A stretch of DNA of 64,000 nt, taken from NCBI GenBank assembly GCA_963169105.1, contig OY720636.1, positions 69,924,123 to 69,988,122 of the forward strand, read 5' to 3'. Below are positions 48,280 to 59,269 of the stretch, one piece after another. Source of the stretch: Ceriagrion tenellum. Taxonomy: Eukaryota; Arthropoda; Insecta; Odonata; Coenagrionidae. The notes beneath the pieces were generated by a model. The model was not told the origin of the DNA. It was given only the letters and a program-made list of their open reading frames with translations, and did not search any database. Both the position numbers and the translations under genes were made by a program. Position 1 is the first letter of the stretch. The number at the start of each line of letters is the position of its first letter.

Positions 48280-48428
48280 AGAATGAAAGTAATGTAAATT
48301 TCCACTTAGATAAATTTTCGGCCTACGCTTCGATGTAGGTACTACATGTAGCCTGATGATGATGTAGTACATCGAAACCTAGGACGATTAAAATTTATCA
48401 ATGTGGAAATTTGCATTATTTTCATTCT
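48280..48428. mobile_element. Penelope-like terminal repeat relic in inverted arrangement
   Basis: Arms 48280-48318 and 48390-48428 are inverted copies with four mismatches in 39 bases (shared parts AGAATGAAA, AAATTTCCAC, GATAAATTTT). Between them the plus strand has CTGATGA, a short stem, GAAAC and CTAGGACGATTAAAATTT. That order is the signature of terminal repeats of Penelope-like retroelements, which are known to encode minimal hammerhead ribozymes. The left arm on the minus strand shows a related but more decayed copy (ACATCGAAGCGTAGGCCG). No protein-coding part remains. Confidence 0.5.
48353..48385 (+). ncRNA. Degenerate hammerhead-ribozyme-like core
   Basis: CTGATGA (48353-48359) matches the conserved CUGANGA strand. 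GATGTAGTACATC (48361-48373) can form stem II, GAAA (48374-48377) is the second core strand, and CCTAGGAC follows where stem III and the cleavage site are expected. One extra base (T48360) lies between core and stem II, and the expected U before the cleavage base is A (GGAC instead of GGUC). Activity is therefore unlikely; this is a relic, or a chance match strengthened by its inverted-repeat setting. Confidence 0.35.
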
Positions 48429-48431
48429 TTA

Positions 48432-49225
48432 TGACGTTTTTCTTAAATTTGTTTCGTGTTCAAAGGCTTGCCATGGTGGGAATATTAACTCTGGATCAAT
48501 CATGGAAATAAGCATCGTAAGGCTCGGGTTGGATTTCGATGATCGATCGTTAAGTTCGTCCAGAGTACCGTTGTTTATGTCTGCGATCGGCAGGCAGTAA
48601 TTACGAAATGACGTTTGCCGCTGAAGCAAGTTAAACCAATTCAATACCTTTACTTCCGCAGCTCACATAATTTTCATGCCAGTATCATTTCCGTGCAGTA
48701 TCAATGATGAAATGCATCCGACCAAGTTGTGAGAGACGTTAAAATGGAAACGTGTGATAGAATAGAGTGCTTAGCTGAAAAGTGAGTGCAGTGATGCAGC
48801 AAACCAATCTTCGGATTGACGACCGCTGATGATAGTATTTTCCGTACCATTTCCCTTACCTCGTTCATAATGCGCGCCAAGCCAACACTTCAGCTATGAA
48901 TAATCTCTTTGTTTTTCAGTGGATTTAACTCTCAACTCCTCGTAGGGAAGCCCGGTGAAGGTACTCCCACGTTATCATTTTCTTTCTCCCCATTCTTTTA
49001 CCCGTCGTAATTCAGATTGCGGGGCTTGAAACAAACACAATTCGTTTTCCATCGCTCATATACTTTAAATGGTTTCCTGCTTAAAGTGGATAAACATCCC
49101 CGTCTAAGAATGAGTTACGGAATTATGGCATGGATATACTAAAGGAAATAGATATCGATATTTTTTTCAAACTGGGATGAAAGCTAGCAAAAGTGTGCCA
49201 AGCCCATGTATCGCTGAGTCAGAGT
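48432..49225. other. No gene recognised
   Basis: A 71-codon minus-strand frame (48429-48644) abuts the Penelope-like relic but shows no recognised motif. Otherwise mixed sequence. Confidence 0.35.
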
Positions 49226-49227
49226 GT

Positions 49228-49300
49228 GGGAGCAGGACTTGAATCATTTTGAGTTTCGCATTCCCATAACCCAGAGTTTTAGTTGCAGATTCGCCCCCAG
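49228..49300 (-). repeat. tRNA-like SINE head (minus strand)
   Basis: On the minus strand, TGCAACTAAAACTCTGGGTT (about 49286-49267) precedes ATGATTCAAGTCCTGCTCCC. The GATTCAAGTCC B-box (49235-49245) is near consensus and the following CTCC could pair as in a TPsiC stem. Degenerate; SINE head likelier than tRNA gene. Confidence 0.5.
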
Positions 49301-49304
49301 TACT

Positions 49305-50040
49305 GCAGGTTGAAAGCGTTTAGGTCTGGTGGTAAATAAATCCATTTCGAAGTCATACAATGAACGAGTGTAAATGAATATCCTCATATATCAGTAAATG
49401 GTTGTCCAAAGATAAGATGTTCATTATATTCTGAGAATGAAACCGATGCTAGGCATTCATCGTCAGAGATCTAATTGGAAAATATATCTTGTTATCAAAA
49501 TGTCTAAAATACCTGGTCAAAAATCAAGGAACTGCATAATCAAACTCTAATACTGTGCGTTATTCGGAAAGTAGGCAAGTGTATTAGAGTTGTGGTATAT
49601 GAAAAGTATAACTAAAAAGAAATTTACTGTAAAGCGTAAGTCTCAAAACTAATGCATTGCATTTCTATACGTAAAGGTCAGTAATTGCGGTAACTGTGAG
49701 AATTTTTACAGTTGCGGGGAAACCACAAATGTTTGTTAAAAATGATTAGCCACGAAGGAAAAGCCGAAAAGGTACTCCCTGATATATTCCATCTGCCCGC
49801 TGCGATCACAGGTGGTACAAAATCGCAGAATGATAATTTATGCCGTTTCTTAAGGTGAGAAAAACATGCTCTACCGAACTACTACCCTTGGATTCCGTTT
49901 GTTCCACTCTCTAGTAATTTTTATTTTGTGCCACCTCTTTCCTAATACCCCTTCTCCATCTCCTACTCGTGGTCTCTCGACTGTTTGGGTGAGTGTTTGG
50001 TGGTGAGGGAGAAGGAGAAGAGCTGTCCTGTACTTATGCC
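49305..50040. other. No gene recognised
   Basis: AT-rich; nothing identified. Confidence 0.4.
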
Positions 50041-50049
50041 AAGCTCCAG

Positions 50050-50640
50050 CTTTTCCCGCGGTAAAAAACTTACCTCCCTACCACCCACTCCCTGCCTTGT
50101 GTACACCTTTTAAAAAGTTTCATCCTCCAAAACTCGCCATCACTCCGCGTACCTGTACTCCACCACTCTCTCCGCTCCCCTTCTCTCTCTTCCATCTTTC
50201 CGTGAGTTTGCGCCTGTGTGAGAAAGTATATAACCCCCCCCCCTTCTCTCTCTCTCTCTATTGCTCTTTCTCTCTCGTCCCTGTTTCTCGCTCTCTCACC
50301 GCTTCTCTTTCTCATCGCCGGCGGGGATTCTCATAGTCGTCGGCGGCGGCGGTTGCCGGCTTCACTCACCGGGGAAGAGGCTGCCCAAACCCCCCGCGGA
50401 TGCGGTCTCGCCGCTCGGGATTGCGACGGCGTGGGCAAATCTTCCGCCTTCGCCATTCTTCCCCTTCCCATCTCTCCCTTCTCTAACCTTCTCTCAACCT
50501 TCCCTCACCCTCGCACGCCCTCACGTATTTACATGCAGCGTGTGAGACCGCCTAATTTCGTGGCGCGCGGTCTCCGGTTCACCGTGAGGGCACGTGCGTT
50601 AACTGCCAAAAAGGACGCGGAGTTGAAGAGGGGTTTGCAT
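50050..50640 (+). repeat. CT-rich then CpG-rich island with CT microsatellite
   Basis: 50050-50330 is pyrimidine-rich with a C10 run (about 50235) and CT repeats (50246-50260 and beyond). 50330-50640 is CpG-dense (CGGCGGCGGCGG). Frames of 167 and 94 codons overlap and are compositional. The CpG-dense half could be a promoter, but no TATA, initiator or exon support was found. Confidence 0.5.
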
Positions 50641-50644
50641 CCCG

Positions 50645-52285
50645 TCTCGAATGCTCGTGTCTGTTTCGTTTTTTTTAATATTCCTGCGGTGGATGTGCGT
50701 CGCAGTCTTCATCAGGTTTGAGCTGCGAATATCACAGGGACGGTTGTTCTCCCGAATGGTCTGCTGGTCCATTCGCACCGTGCGGAATTTATTGAAATTG
50801 TTTTGGCCGACCAAACTTCTGGTTTGGTTTCAGAATTCAACTCGTGAAAGTTTTGATTCGCCAAGGGAAAATTATTTTGGCATATTTGTTTCCCGGCTGT
50901 TTGGTTATTTGAATTCACTGTTCATCATCTGTGGTAAGGTTATGATCGGTGGAGGTTTTCTTCGGCGGATTTTTTCCAGAGTGCGATATGGTGAGATACG
51001 CATTCATGTAGCTTTAATTTATTAATTCAGGTAACTCTTGTTCTCTCTCTGAAGTAAACTTTCTGTCCATTTTTTTTTCAACTCTAGCAATGCCAAACAA
51101 TTGTTTCTTTTTCAGCTAAGGAGCTACGTTTTCCTGTGTTCTTAAATTGGTTTTCAGCAACTACGCAGTGCACACTGCAAATTAACGTCATAAAATATCT
51201 CTCCCTCAACTGTTTCCCCTCGTTCTCAATTATTCCAGGAAAGTGTCTTCCTTTTTTAAATTACCCTCCTTCAAATGATTTTCATGTTTTATGTTTCCCA
51301 TTTATACGTTCATTAGAGCTTGTACAATAATATGTGTATCTTAGTAGTCCTGTTGAAAATATTTTCGCTCTATAGCCAAGCTAACGCGAAAAGTGCAACT
51401 TGAACTATGACGAATGTTACTTGCCTGGTGTGGAAATTAGTTCCTCAAACCATGGAGGTGGCTTACTCGATATTTTGCTGGACATCGTCTCTGTGATGAA
51501 TCTGTGCCGCTTATTGTTTCAATATGCTTCAAATTAATATGCTTTATTTTTTTCGTAATGATGCAGACTTTAACTTGTAAAGGAACGCAGATATTCGTAT
51601 TCACGTAATCTCCTGAATCTGGTGCTGGGACATAGGTAGCCGAAGAGGCCAAAACACCTCTATGAGAGAGTCAGTAGTTCAATTTTTCATCTCATTTGTT
51701 AATCACTGACGTTGCTTTTTTCTGTTTACTGTAGTATCAAATTGGTAGATGCGACCATTTCTCTGGCTTATCATATTAAATTTCTACCAGCTTACCGTTT
51801 AAAATTTCGACGCTATATCCATTACTATCATCTGTCAATTTCATCTCTGAAATAAGTGTAATTACGTAATTGATAAGTTTCTGACCATGGCGGAGATCTG
51901 CGAGAAGAATGCATGGCTAACCGACGTTAAAATTTCACATTTATGAGCAAGTGCCATAGATGTCAAGTGGCGATAGTAAAGGAATATATAATCTAGTTCC
52001 AAAATTATTTTTCTCAATTGTTGCAATCTGAATATTTTACCTCTATATTATAACTGCTTCCATTATTCAAGATGGTTATCATACCTAAAAGCTTACTTCA
52101 CCGGGATTAATTTCGGATTGGCTCAATAATTAATTGTTCCCACTTGTCAGGTTATTCTGCCGCACCGTTGAGAGCTCTCATAATGATGTCCAGAAAGGGA
52201 TTTTTGTTTTCGACATTTTTTCTCTTCTACCCGTACTGAAAATTGCATCGAGTTGTACTTGGCGATGCAGCTAGTGTATTAGAAT
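50645..52285. other. No gene recognised
   Basis: Mixed to AT-rich. The frame at 50651-51025 (124 codons) has no recognised domain and runs out of the CpG-rich block; not supported as a gene. Confidence 0.35.
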
Positions 52286-52289
52286 TAAA

Positions 52290-52870
52290 TAGTAACGCTG
52301 CGGCTGCCGCACCGGCGTAAGTGGAGCCCGAGAACTGATGTTCCCTGCCGGCAGAGTGCAATTGATCTGTTTCGTTGTAATATTGAAGGGAGGCGAGTAG
52401 CATTTTACCCTCTCCGGCCGTTTAGAGGCCCGTCGGACGTGGATTTTATTCGCCGTGCAGTGCGGTCCGGCGGCTCGCTTGCGGTCTTAATGATTTCACG
52501 ACACGCTCCTCCCTATTGCATGGCCACCCAAATCCCGCGTCTCTTTCCCTCTTCCCTCATTCCCTGTCCACGTTCTTCTTCCTCTTCTTCGTCTCATTCT
52601 GCACCCTCTAGGCCATTCCTGAACCATTTTCGAAACCGGCCTACTATGTTTTATCAGCGGTCTCCTACTTTCAGAGCGACCAGTGTTGGCCAGATCGTGA
52701 ACTCTACGGCCGGGCAAGCCGAATATCTCGTGTTCGGACCCCATCAGTTGGTCACGGGTGTTGTGCTCGTCTTAGAAATTAGGTATTATGTTGTATAAAG
52801 CGAGGAAATGGTAGTCTAAAATCCAAGAACCGTTGTTGTGTGGTTTCGTGGGTGTAGAATGCCATCGATG
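52290..52870. other. GC-richer patch, no gene
   Basis: CpG-rich sequence (52290-52490), followed by a short CT-rich part with TTCTTCCTC repeats (52570-52600). Frames overlap on both strands without domain. No repeat family could be named. Confidence 0.35.
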
Positions 52871-52874
52871 GCGC

Positions 52875-53795
52875 GTTTGACCCTAGACGGCAAGTTTCGG
52901 TGTTCGAGTTACGAGTCTCCGACTTAATTGAAGTGGAAACGATTCATGATTGAATGGAACTCAATAAAGCCGCTTTACATGGTACATTTTTATGGTACAT
53001 GCGAATGTATCGTGGAATGTACAAGAAACAGAATGGAATTAGAGTAGGTTCTATTTCCCGATCAGCCATTTAGACAACCGTACAATTTGCCACTCTACAT
53101 ACTAAAATTTTTCTTATGAAAGAATACATGTAATTTTTTGTACAGTACGATGTACCGGGTAAGAGTGTAAGTTACCGGCCTTTAAAAATTCTCCATTTAG
53201 ACGGCTCCTAACCACAGACACCCGTTTTTCTAACGTGAACACATACATGTAGTCTCACTAACCGCTTATCTTTGTTTTCTAATATTTCGTTAAGTAAAAT
53301 TTTTGTCAATTTACCTGGCATAATTTTTTAAATTTATCTCACTTTAGCGATCCAAGAGCCAAATTTGTGTGAAATATGTGATGAAATAGCGATGCTATGG
53401 TTTTTTCAAAATATGTTGTGCACCTTAGAGAACGTTGATTTACGTATATATGAATTTGAAAGAAAAATTATGATTACTGAAAATATTCATTTGATATCTT
53501 ACTGTAAAGATCCAATATCAAAGTCCAATTAAATAGGTATAAGCGGAAATTTGTGATAATATTTTTATATGTTCATAATAAGACATAAACACCTATGTGA
53601 TCTCAGACATTACCGCTTAAAAGCGTTATAACTAGTTTACTCGAAAATCAGTCGCAGTAAGCATAGTTTCCGGTGATAGATTCTTTGAGTGTTATCTAAT
53701 TTGAGAGTACTATAGTGTGATAAAATGATAAGTAAGGCAGAAATGGAACAATGTTATAGTCAAAATCAAACCGGACTGTGAGACTGCGTGTCGGT
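52875..53795. other. No gene recognised
   Basis: AT-rich; no features. Confidence 0.4.
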
Positions 53796-53799
53796 AGTG

Positions 53800-53982
53800 A
53801 CGAGTTAAGAATTTACCAGTGAAATTCCTTAGTGTTTCATTTACTGCTGACACGGCTAAGAATTTACCACTGGAATTCCTTAGTGTTTCATATGTTGAAA
53901 CTCCAGTGTTGACCCAACTGGTATCCTAGCGCTCTCAGCGACGCACTCCTGTGGCGGCTCGCAGGGTAGTGTGTAGATGTAG
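53800..53982 (+). repeat. CR1-like LINE 3' end with internal 51-bp duplication
   Basis: The right end GCAGGGTAGTGTGTAGATG then TAGAT (53959-53982) matches the 3' end at 22.95 kb. Upstream, TAAGAATTTACCAGTGAAAT (53806) recurs as TAAGAATTTACCACTGGAAT (53857), each followed by TCCTTAGTGTTTCAT: a 51-base tandem duplication. The coding tail is not visible, so this is a very short 5'-truncated LINE copy. Confidence 0.55.
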
Positions 53983-54147
53983 ATTTAATTATCGGTGGAC
54001 AATGGGTTCAAATACTGATAGGATGGAGTCACAGGCGTGGTTTGATGAAAAGGGGCATTGGAAAATTTCAGAGATCGAATAATGCTCTTAAATTTCTCTA
54101 TACATATATATATTGCAAAGTATGCAGCTAGGTGTCGGTGGATTTAA

Positions 54148-54449
54148 CCCTTTCGCTGCGGTCAAACTGCAGAGACGTTCCAGCCCCTGTGCGGTGAAAA
54201 AGTGAACGGTACCTATCCTACGTCGGCACAAAGTATGCCTCTCTTTGCACCTGCAATTCAATAGTCACTCAAGATCCCCGGATGGGATTAGTAGAATGTA
54301 TAACAATGAACTTGGTGAATGGCATTCGCGGAAAAAGAGAAAGTTCAGCAGATTGCGTAGGAACAACCACTTGCCAACGGAACGTATGAGCTACGTTCAC
54401 AGCAGTCAACCGGGCGAACGTAACTACTACGTTCACAGCAGCGAAAGGG
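54148..54449. mobile_element. piggyBac-type MITE (302 bp)
   Basis: It is bounded by TTAA on both sides (54144-54147 and 54450-54453), the target site that piggyBac elements duplicate. Terminal inverted repeats CCCTTTCGCTGC (54148-54159) and GCAGCGAAAGGG (54438-54449) are perfect over 12 bases and begin with CCC as in the family. Internal CTACGTTCACAGCAG repeats lie near the right end (54390-54405 and 54426-54440). There is no transposase, so it is non-autonomous. The 97-codon frame across it is spurious. Intact ends suggest fairly recent insertion. Confidence 0.85.
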
Positions 54450-54454
54450 TTAAT

Positions 54455-55025
54455 TTCAAGGAACGAAAATGGGGAACTTCATCGTCATATGCCCTGAACC
54501 AGCGGCAAAGGGAATATGGTTTTTGGATGGCTTCATAAATTGAAGGATGAATGGAATCTCTCTACGCATCGTTGCTAGCGTGTAAAATATGCGCGTCTTC
54601 CTGTGTGAGTCCTACTTTTCCTGCTAAAACAAAGATGAGTATCGTGTTGATGTCCTCTCTAAGGTACTGGGATGTGGGCTTTGATTCTAAACGCGATAGG
54701 GCGGAGATTTTCTGTGAAATCTGGATTCTCCCTTGGGTGATGATGTTTTGAGAGAACTTTCAGTTAGGAACAGTTTTCCGTCCATTTTGTGGTATCTTTG
54801 TCACCTTAATGGTAGGCTAATTCAGCCTCAGTGTTACACAACACGCTTCATTCATTCTCCAATAAGTTATCATCCTTGCTAGCTTTCCCCTATTTCTATC
54901 CCTATCCCTAGTGGAAAAAATGGCATAAGATGTCGATCGCCTCTTTAATAACCAATCGGCCGAGAAAAAATAACTGCCGCTGAAAATTGAGTCTGTGGTC
55001 ACGCATTACTATCAATTAAGTAAAC
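54455..55025. other. No gene recognised
   Basis: Mixed DNA between two MITEs; nothing identified. Confidence 0.4.
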
Positions 55026-55027
55026 AC

Positions 55028-55345
55028 AGGGTGTTCAAAATAGTGTCGAATATTTTGAGAGGTGGTAGTGCTCATAAAAACAAGAAAAAAAGTCCATGAG
55101 CATGAGTCCGGAAACATATGTTCATAGGTGTTGCTCAACGTGACGTCCATCCACGGCAATGCATCCCTCTGCCTTTGCCAATTAGCAATCAATGTAACCA
55201 CTGCACTCATATCCGGAACCAAACCCCTCATATAAACATATGTTCAGAAAGTATGCGTTTCCGTATCTCTGTTTAAGTGACTTATTTTCTTGTTATGGTG
55301 AGTACTACCACCTCTCAAAATATTCGACCTTTTTTTTAACTCCAT
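55028..55345. mobile_element. MITE-like element with 29-bp inverted repeats
   Basis: Arms 55046-55074 and 55299-55327 (core CGAATATTTTGAGAGGTGG) match with one mismatch and continue inward with AACAAGAAA-type similarity. A second, inner inverted signal involves GGAAACATATGTTCA (55109-55123) and its partner ending GCGTTTCC (near 55262). The left end has ACAGGGTGTTCAAAATAG, an end motif common in insect MITEs. Its partner at the right is eroded. No coding sequence; the 71-codon minus-strand frame is part of the repeat. Confidence 0.7.
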
Positions 55346-55349
55346 AAAT

Positions 55350-55540
55350 ATATATGTATAAATTTTATTACATGCTCATTCTTTAGAAATTGGATAGTTC
55401 TGATGGCATTTTCTCCCTAAGAGTCTTCCAAAAGTGTCCGTCAGTACCAAGTGAATCACAAAAGTCTCTCGAATTCTGGCTTTCGTTTGTATATGATTTA
55501 CGCTAAATCAAGAAATGCAACTCAAGAAGGGAAAATCTAT
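55350..55540. other. No feature
   Basis: AT-rich spacer with nothing recognised. Confidence 0.4.
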
Positions 55541-55544
55541 TTAC

Positions 55545-55596
55545 TTCTCGGTACCGATATATGAATTAGTTGTATTTCCGTAATTCATACCGAGAA
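55545..55596. repeat. Hairpin with two-step stem
   Basis: TTCTCGGTA (55545-55553) pairs with TACCGAGAA (55588-55596) and, inside, TGAATTA (about 55562) pairs with TAATTCA (about 55581). Unassigned structure. Confidence 0.5.
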
Positions 55597-55694
55597 CTAT
55601 GCACGGAACGGCAGATGTCCCAGTGAAAGGAACTGTGCCTCTATACACATATATTTCACTCTCGCCTTTGAGATTAGTAATTGGGAAGGTCACC

Positions 55695-55755
55695 CTTATC
55701 TATCGAACCAACTTTCGGATTGGTAACCAAGGGAGTCAGTGTGTCTAGCTTCTGT
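55695..55755 (-). repeat. tRNA-like SINE head (minus strand)
   Basis: On the minus strand, GACACACTGACTCCCTTGGT is followed by CCGAAAGTTGGTTCGATAGA (B-box GGTTCGATAG at about 55708-55699). CCAATCCGAAAGTTGGTTCGA is a very tRNA-like anticodon-to-TPsiC run. Degenerate elsewhere. Confidence 0.4.
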
Positions 55756-55759
55756 CCCG

Positions 55760-57335
55760 TGGAGTAGACTCTGGGAGAGAATTCAAAATTATCATTTCCC
55801 AAACCTCTCCTCTTGCGAGGTTACTTTTGCTCCTCGTCACCCAGATATTCGAGGGGAATTTCAAACTTTAGGTTTAACATAAGTTTACTCTCGGGAATCC
55901 AGGAGGTTTCCTTGTGGCAAAGTAAGTTTGAATGTATGGAAGATTTTTCATGTTAAACAAAGCTGTGTGAATATTGCTGCTTAAACTGATAGCGTGCGTA
56001 ATACTCGGGACAGTAAACGCCGGGTTCTGAATATTCAGATGTAATGATGAAACATGTACATATATATTAAATAGGTACTTCTTTCAACGCGGTCACCCTA
56101 CTGCGATGTTTTTTCCATTGAAATGAATCAATTTTAGCCAAAGGACTAATTATATAAGACTCTTTATGTTAACTTTTAAATTGACATTCGTCGAGCATTC
56201 GACCCATTAGACTATTCAACTTAAAATTTGTAAAAATACTTTAAGTTTTTCTTATAGAAAATATCCTAAATTTGCACAAAATACAGCTCATGAGAAAGCA
56301 CAGAAACCACCAAACTCATTTTTACATCGTGTGTGAAGTAATTCGCAGGTAACTAAAAAAATCGAATGGATTGGGATCTTCTCATATTATCATGTCATTT
56401 ATTGGAATACTTTGCTTTAAATTATAATTTGTTTTAGAAAATGACGTACATATTAAACTGAAAAAATTCAAAAATTTTGTTTTCACCGATTTAACAATGA
56501 AAGCCATGTTATTTTCTCGATAAAAAAACCTTTGAAAGGTAGGCTATGTTTGTTAAAATCAGTAATGAGACACTTTTTTAATGTTATAATTTGAACTGAT
56601 TTTACGGCAGCAAGTGGGTAATGCATCCATTCCTTGCTTCACACGTGAAGGTCTTTGGGTGCAATTCAGTGTACTTGGCACAGAAAAATATCCCAGTCGA
56701 ATCCAAAGGTTTCCACCGAGCGATTTCAGCTAGTTTCGATAGAATTTTTTGCATGCGTGCAAGCTAAAATAAATTGCATATGAATCGGGAGAAGCTGGAG
56801 TAAATGCTTCCGCTGCGCTTTTCCTTTCGCAGCGCCCCGTTTTTTGTACAGTCCGAAGTAGGTCAATTGGCATGAATGATTTTATATTTCGTGCGTTACC
56901 CGAACCTCCTGAAATGTATACGTTATCGTCGCTTTTCCTCGCCATCTGTATTCATCTGTTCGAGCTGGTTTGCTACTACATTACACACACTATTCTTCTT
57001 TGAGATACTTTGACCCTTCATTATTCCTGACTTGGTCTTCACTTGTTATTCTCTTCGTGTACTCTAACCTAGGTCCCCCCCGCTTATTGCTTTCATTTGT
57101 TTTTTATTCCGGTGTTATTTTCAGAGTGGTGTGGTAGTTCATTTAATGTTGAGTTTCCTTTCTCATTTTGCTGCCAAATGAAACTGAGTGTCACAAAAAT
57201 GCAGCATTTGACCGTTATGTGTCATAATGATTAATGATTAACTCTCAGGTAAAGTTGCTTGTCATAACTCTGGAGAAAATTAACCATTATCAATTTTTTA
57301 TTTATTTTATTTTTATTTGACAAAAAGATCACGTA
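55760..57335. other. No gene; weak tRNA-like head near 56610-56670
   Basis: AGTGGGTAATGCATCC (about 56612) followed by GGGTGCAATTCAG (about 56657) on the plus strand resembles A and B boxes, with two mismatches in the latter. The rest is AT-rich. Confidence 0.3.
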
Positions 57336-57339
57336 CAGC

Positions 57340-57690
57340 ATGTAGCCATTTTATAGTGAACTTATAAGAAAGAGAAAAGGACACAAATGTAAAAACATAA
57401 GAAGAAGAAGAAGGTAACAAATAATAAACCAACATGGGGAGATAGTCAAACCTTCTAAACCTCCATTTTTTTGGGAGTGATATAATGACTTCGTTAGCGA
57501 AGGTACTGGAAGATAAGGTGAAAGGGTCGATGTTCTCAGGAAGGGAATTTACAAGAGAGGCGAAAATGAGCGAGCGCTTGATAAGTGATAATCTGGGAGT
57601 AGAAATATGGGGCAATGAGTGAGTCCTGACATGTTGGTTGGGTACTCTGAAATTTATCATTCTGTCGGAAACGCTTTAATGTGAATGTGA
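57340..57690 (-). pseudogene. LINE C-terminal fragment, tentative
   Basis: The minus strand reads MINFRVPNQHVRTHSLPHIS, then TPRLSLIKRSLIFASLVNSL and PENIDPF. This fits the LINFRVPxxxxRxxxxFHIxxxRTxxxxxSPIxRxxxLxNxL tail that ends the reverse transcriptase protein in several insect LINE families. The upstream frame breaks quickly and no RT motif precedes it. Judged by its sequence, it is a different lineage from the other pieces here. Confidence 0.45.
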
Positions 57691-57694
57691 AAAT

Positions 57695-58595
57695 GGGGAG
57701 AGGTGACCGGGTTGCATCAGTATTGGAATGATGCAGCCTGGATCGCTCTTAAACGTCCTTTTCTTGTGTCGGTTTACTACCGTTGGGAATGGGTGCACCT
57801 ACGCCAGTGCTCATTGGTATAGCTGGGAAGCTCCTTCCTGAAATTACCTCATCTTAAATGGAAATCTGCTTCGGGAATGGAGTGGACGTTCACCAGCCAG
57901 ATCGAACTGGTTCGACTCCTGCCTTAGATGCCGATGTTGTTTCCCGAAGTAATCGCTCTAATGACGATTTATGTATGGCTCGAAACGATTTGGAGTTTAG
58001 GAGCTGTAAATACCGAATTCCTACAGGCATCTTAACGGCGGCCTTGGATGTTGGGGAGTGGACAGAAAAAAAGCGTTCGAATCGTAAAAGCGAAGTAGCG
58101 CATTGTATCTTCTTTGGCTGAGCCTCCCTGGGAATTTTCGTCTGGCATTAGGATTCAGCTGAGAAGAGTTTTTCTGATGTGGTGAGGGGTTCAAGTACAC
58201 CATCATCGATCGAAAAATAATTTTTACGGACAAGTAAAAATTTATCGGAATGGTTTTTTTTACAATGGGGGTGGAAACCTCGATAAAATGAACATGTATC
58301 TCGCTGGGTAAATTTTTATTTCGGGTTCAATCTATTAGTTATTCTTGGATCAAATTAATATTTTGAACAAGTGAAAATTCTTGGAAATGAAGACCACAAA
58401 ATTTAATTTGATCATAGCCTTTTCATCAAATATATATTCCTGGTGAGCACAACTCAAAATAAAAAATGTCCAGCACTCCTCATCCAATCCATTTAATCCC
58501 CAACCCCCTGCCGTTCCGTATTCATTTTCATTGGCGCTTGAAACCATTGCCGCACATCGTCTGGGTGACCCTCGCAGAGCGTGCTTGTGGATGTA
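57695..58595. other. No gene; weak B-box near 57908
   Basis: CTGGTTCGACTCCTGCC (57907-57923) is a good B-box match on the plus strand but its A-box is unclear. The frame at 57858-58121 has no recognised domain. Confidence 0.3.
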
Positions 58596-58599
58596 GTCC

Positions 58600-59265
58600 T
58601 TACGACACTTCACGGAGTTCTGCCGGGCCCTTCCCGTTTATGCGAAAGAGAGAGAGAGAGATGGGGCGAGGAGACCGCTTGCGATATACGTTTGAAATTC
58701 GAATTTAATTCCACTCTCGAGAAAGGACGGCGGGGTTGCATTTTCGTCCCACCCCGCCAGGCGTGTAAGCAGCCGGGTTAGTGTGTTGGGAACGGGATGA
58801 GGAGGAAGAGACGGGACGGGAGGAAAGGACGGAAGGGAGACTGAAGGAGGAGTGGAGGGGTCAGGGAAGGGGAGTTTTAGATCCCTCGCTCCGCAACCGG
58901 CTTAGCCGGGTTAATATCATTCGGTGGCGGCGGACTTTCAACGCAGGCCTGCACGGAGATTTGTGTGTTGTGGAGGGACGAAGGGTTCAAGCGGGCGGTG
59001 AGGAAGAAGAGGGGATAGTCGCTTAATACGGGCGCATTCCTCCGGAGTGGAGGTCAAACAGCGAGATACCACACACATCCTAGAGCACTTAGATCGAAGT
59101 ATGCTTCCGCCTCCTCTATTGCCGCATAGGGGAGGGGGGAGTGGAGATGGCAAAATATTTTCTGCGAGATCAAAGCGATCGTGTGTGGAATAAATTGCTT
59201 GCGGAATGGCGGGGTTATTTCCGAGTCCAGCCCCCAGCCGCGGCTAATCCGACGACGTGCCGTCA
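58600..59265. other. Purine-rich and GC-rich island
   Basis: On the plus strand 58640-58880 is purine-rich, with a GA microsatellite (GAGAGAGAGAGAG, 58646-58660) and GGAGGAAGAGACGGGACGGG-like runs, the opposite strand sense of the CT-rich islands. 58900-59260 is GC-rich, with CpG. Frames are compositional. No gene supported. Confidence 0.45.
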
Positions 59266-59269
59266 AATT

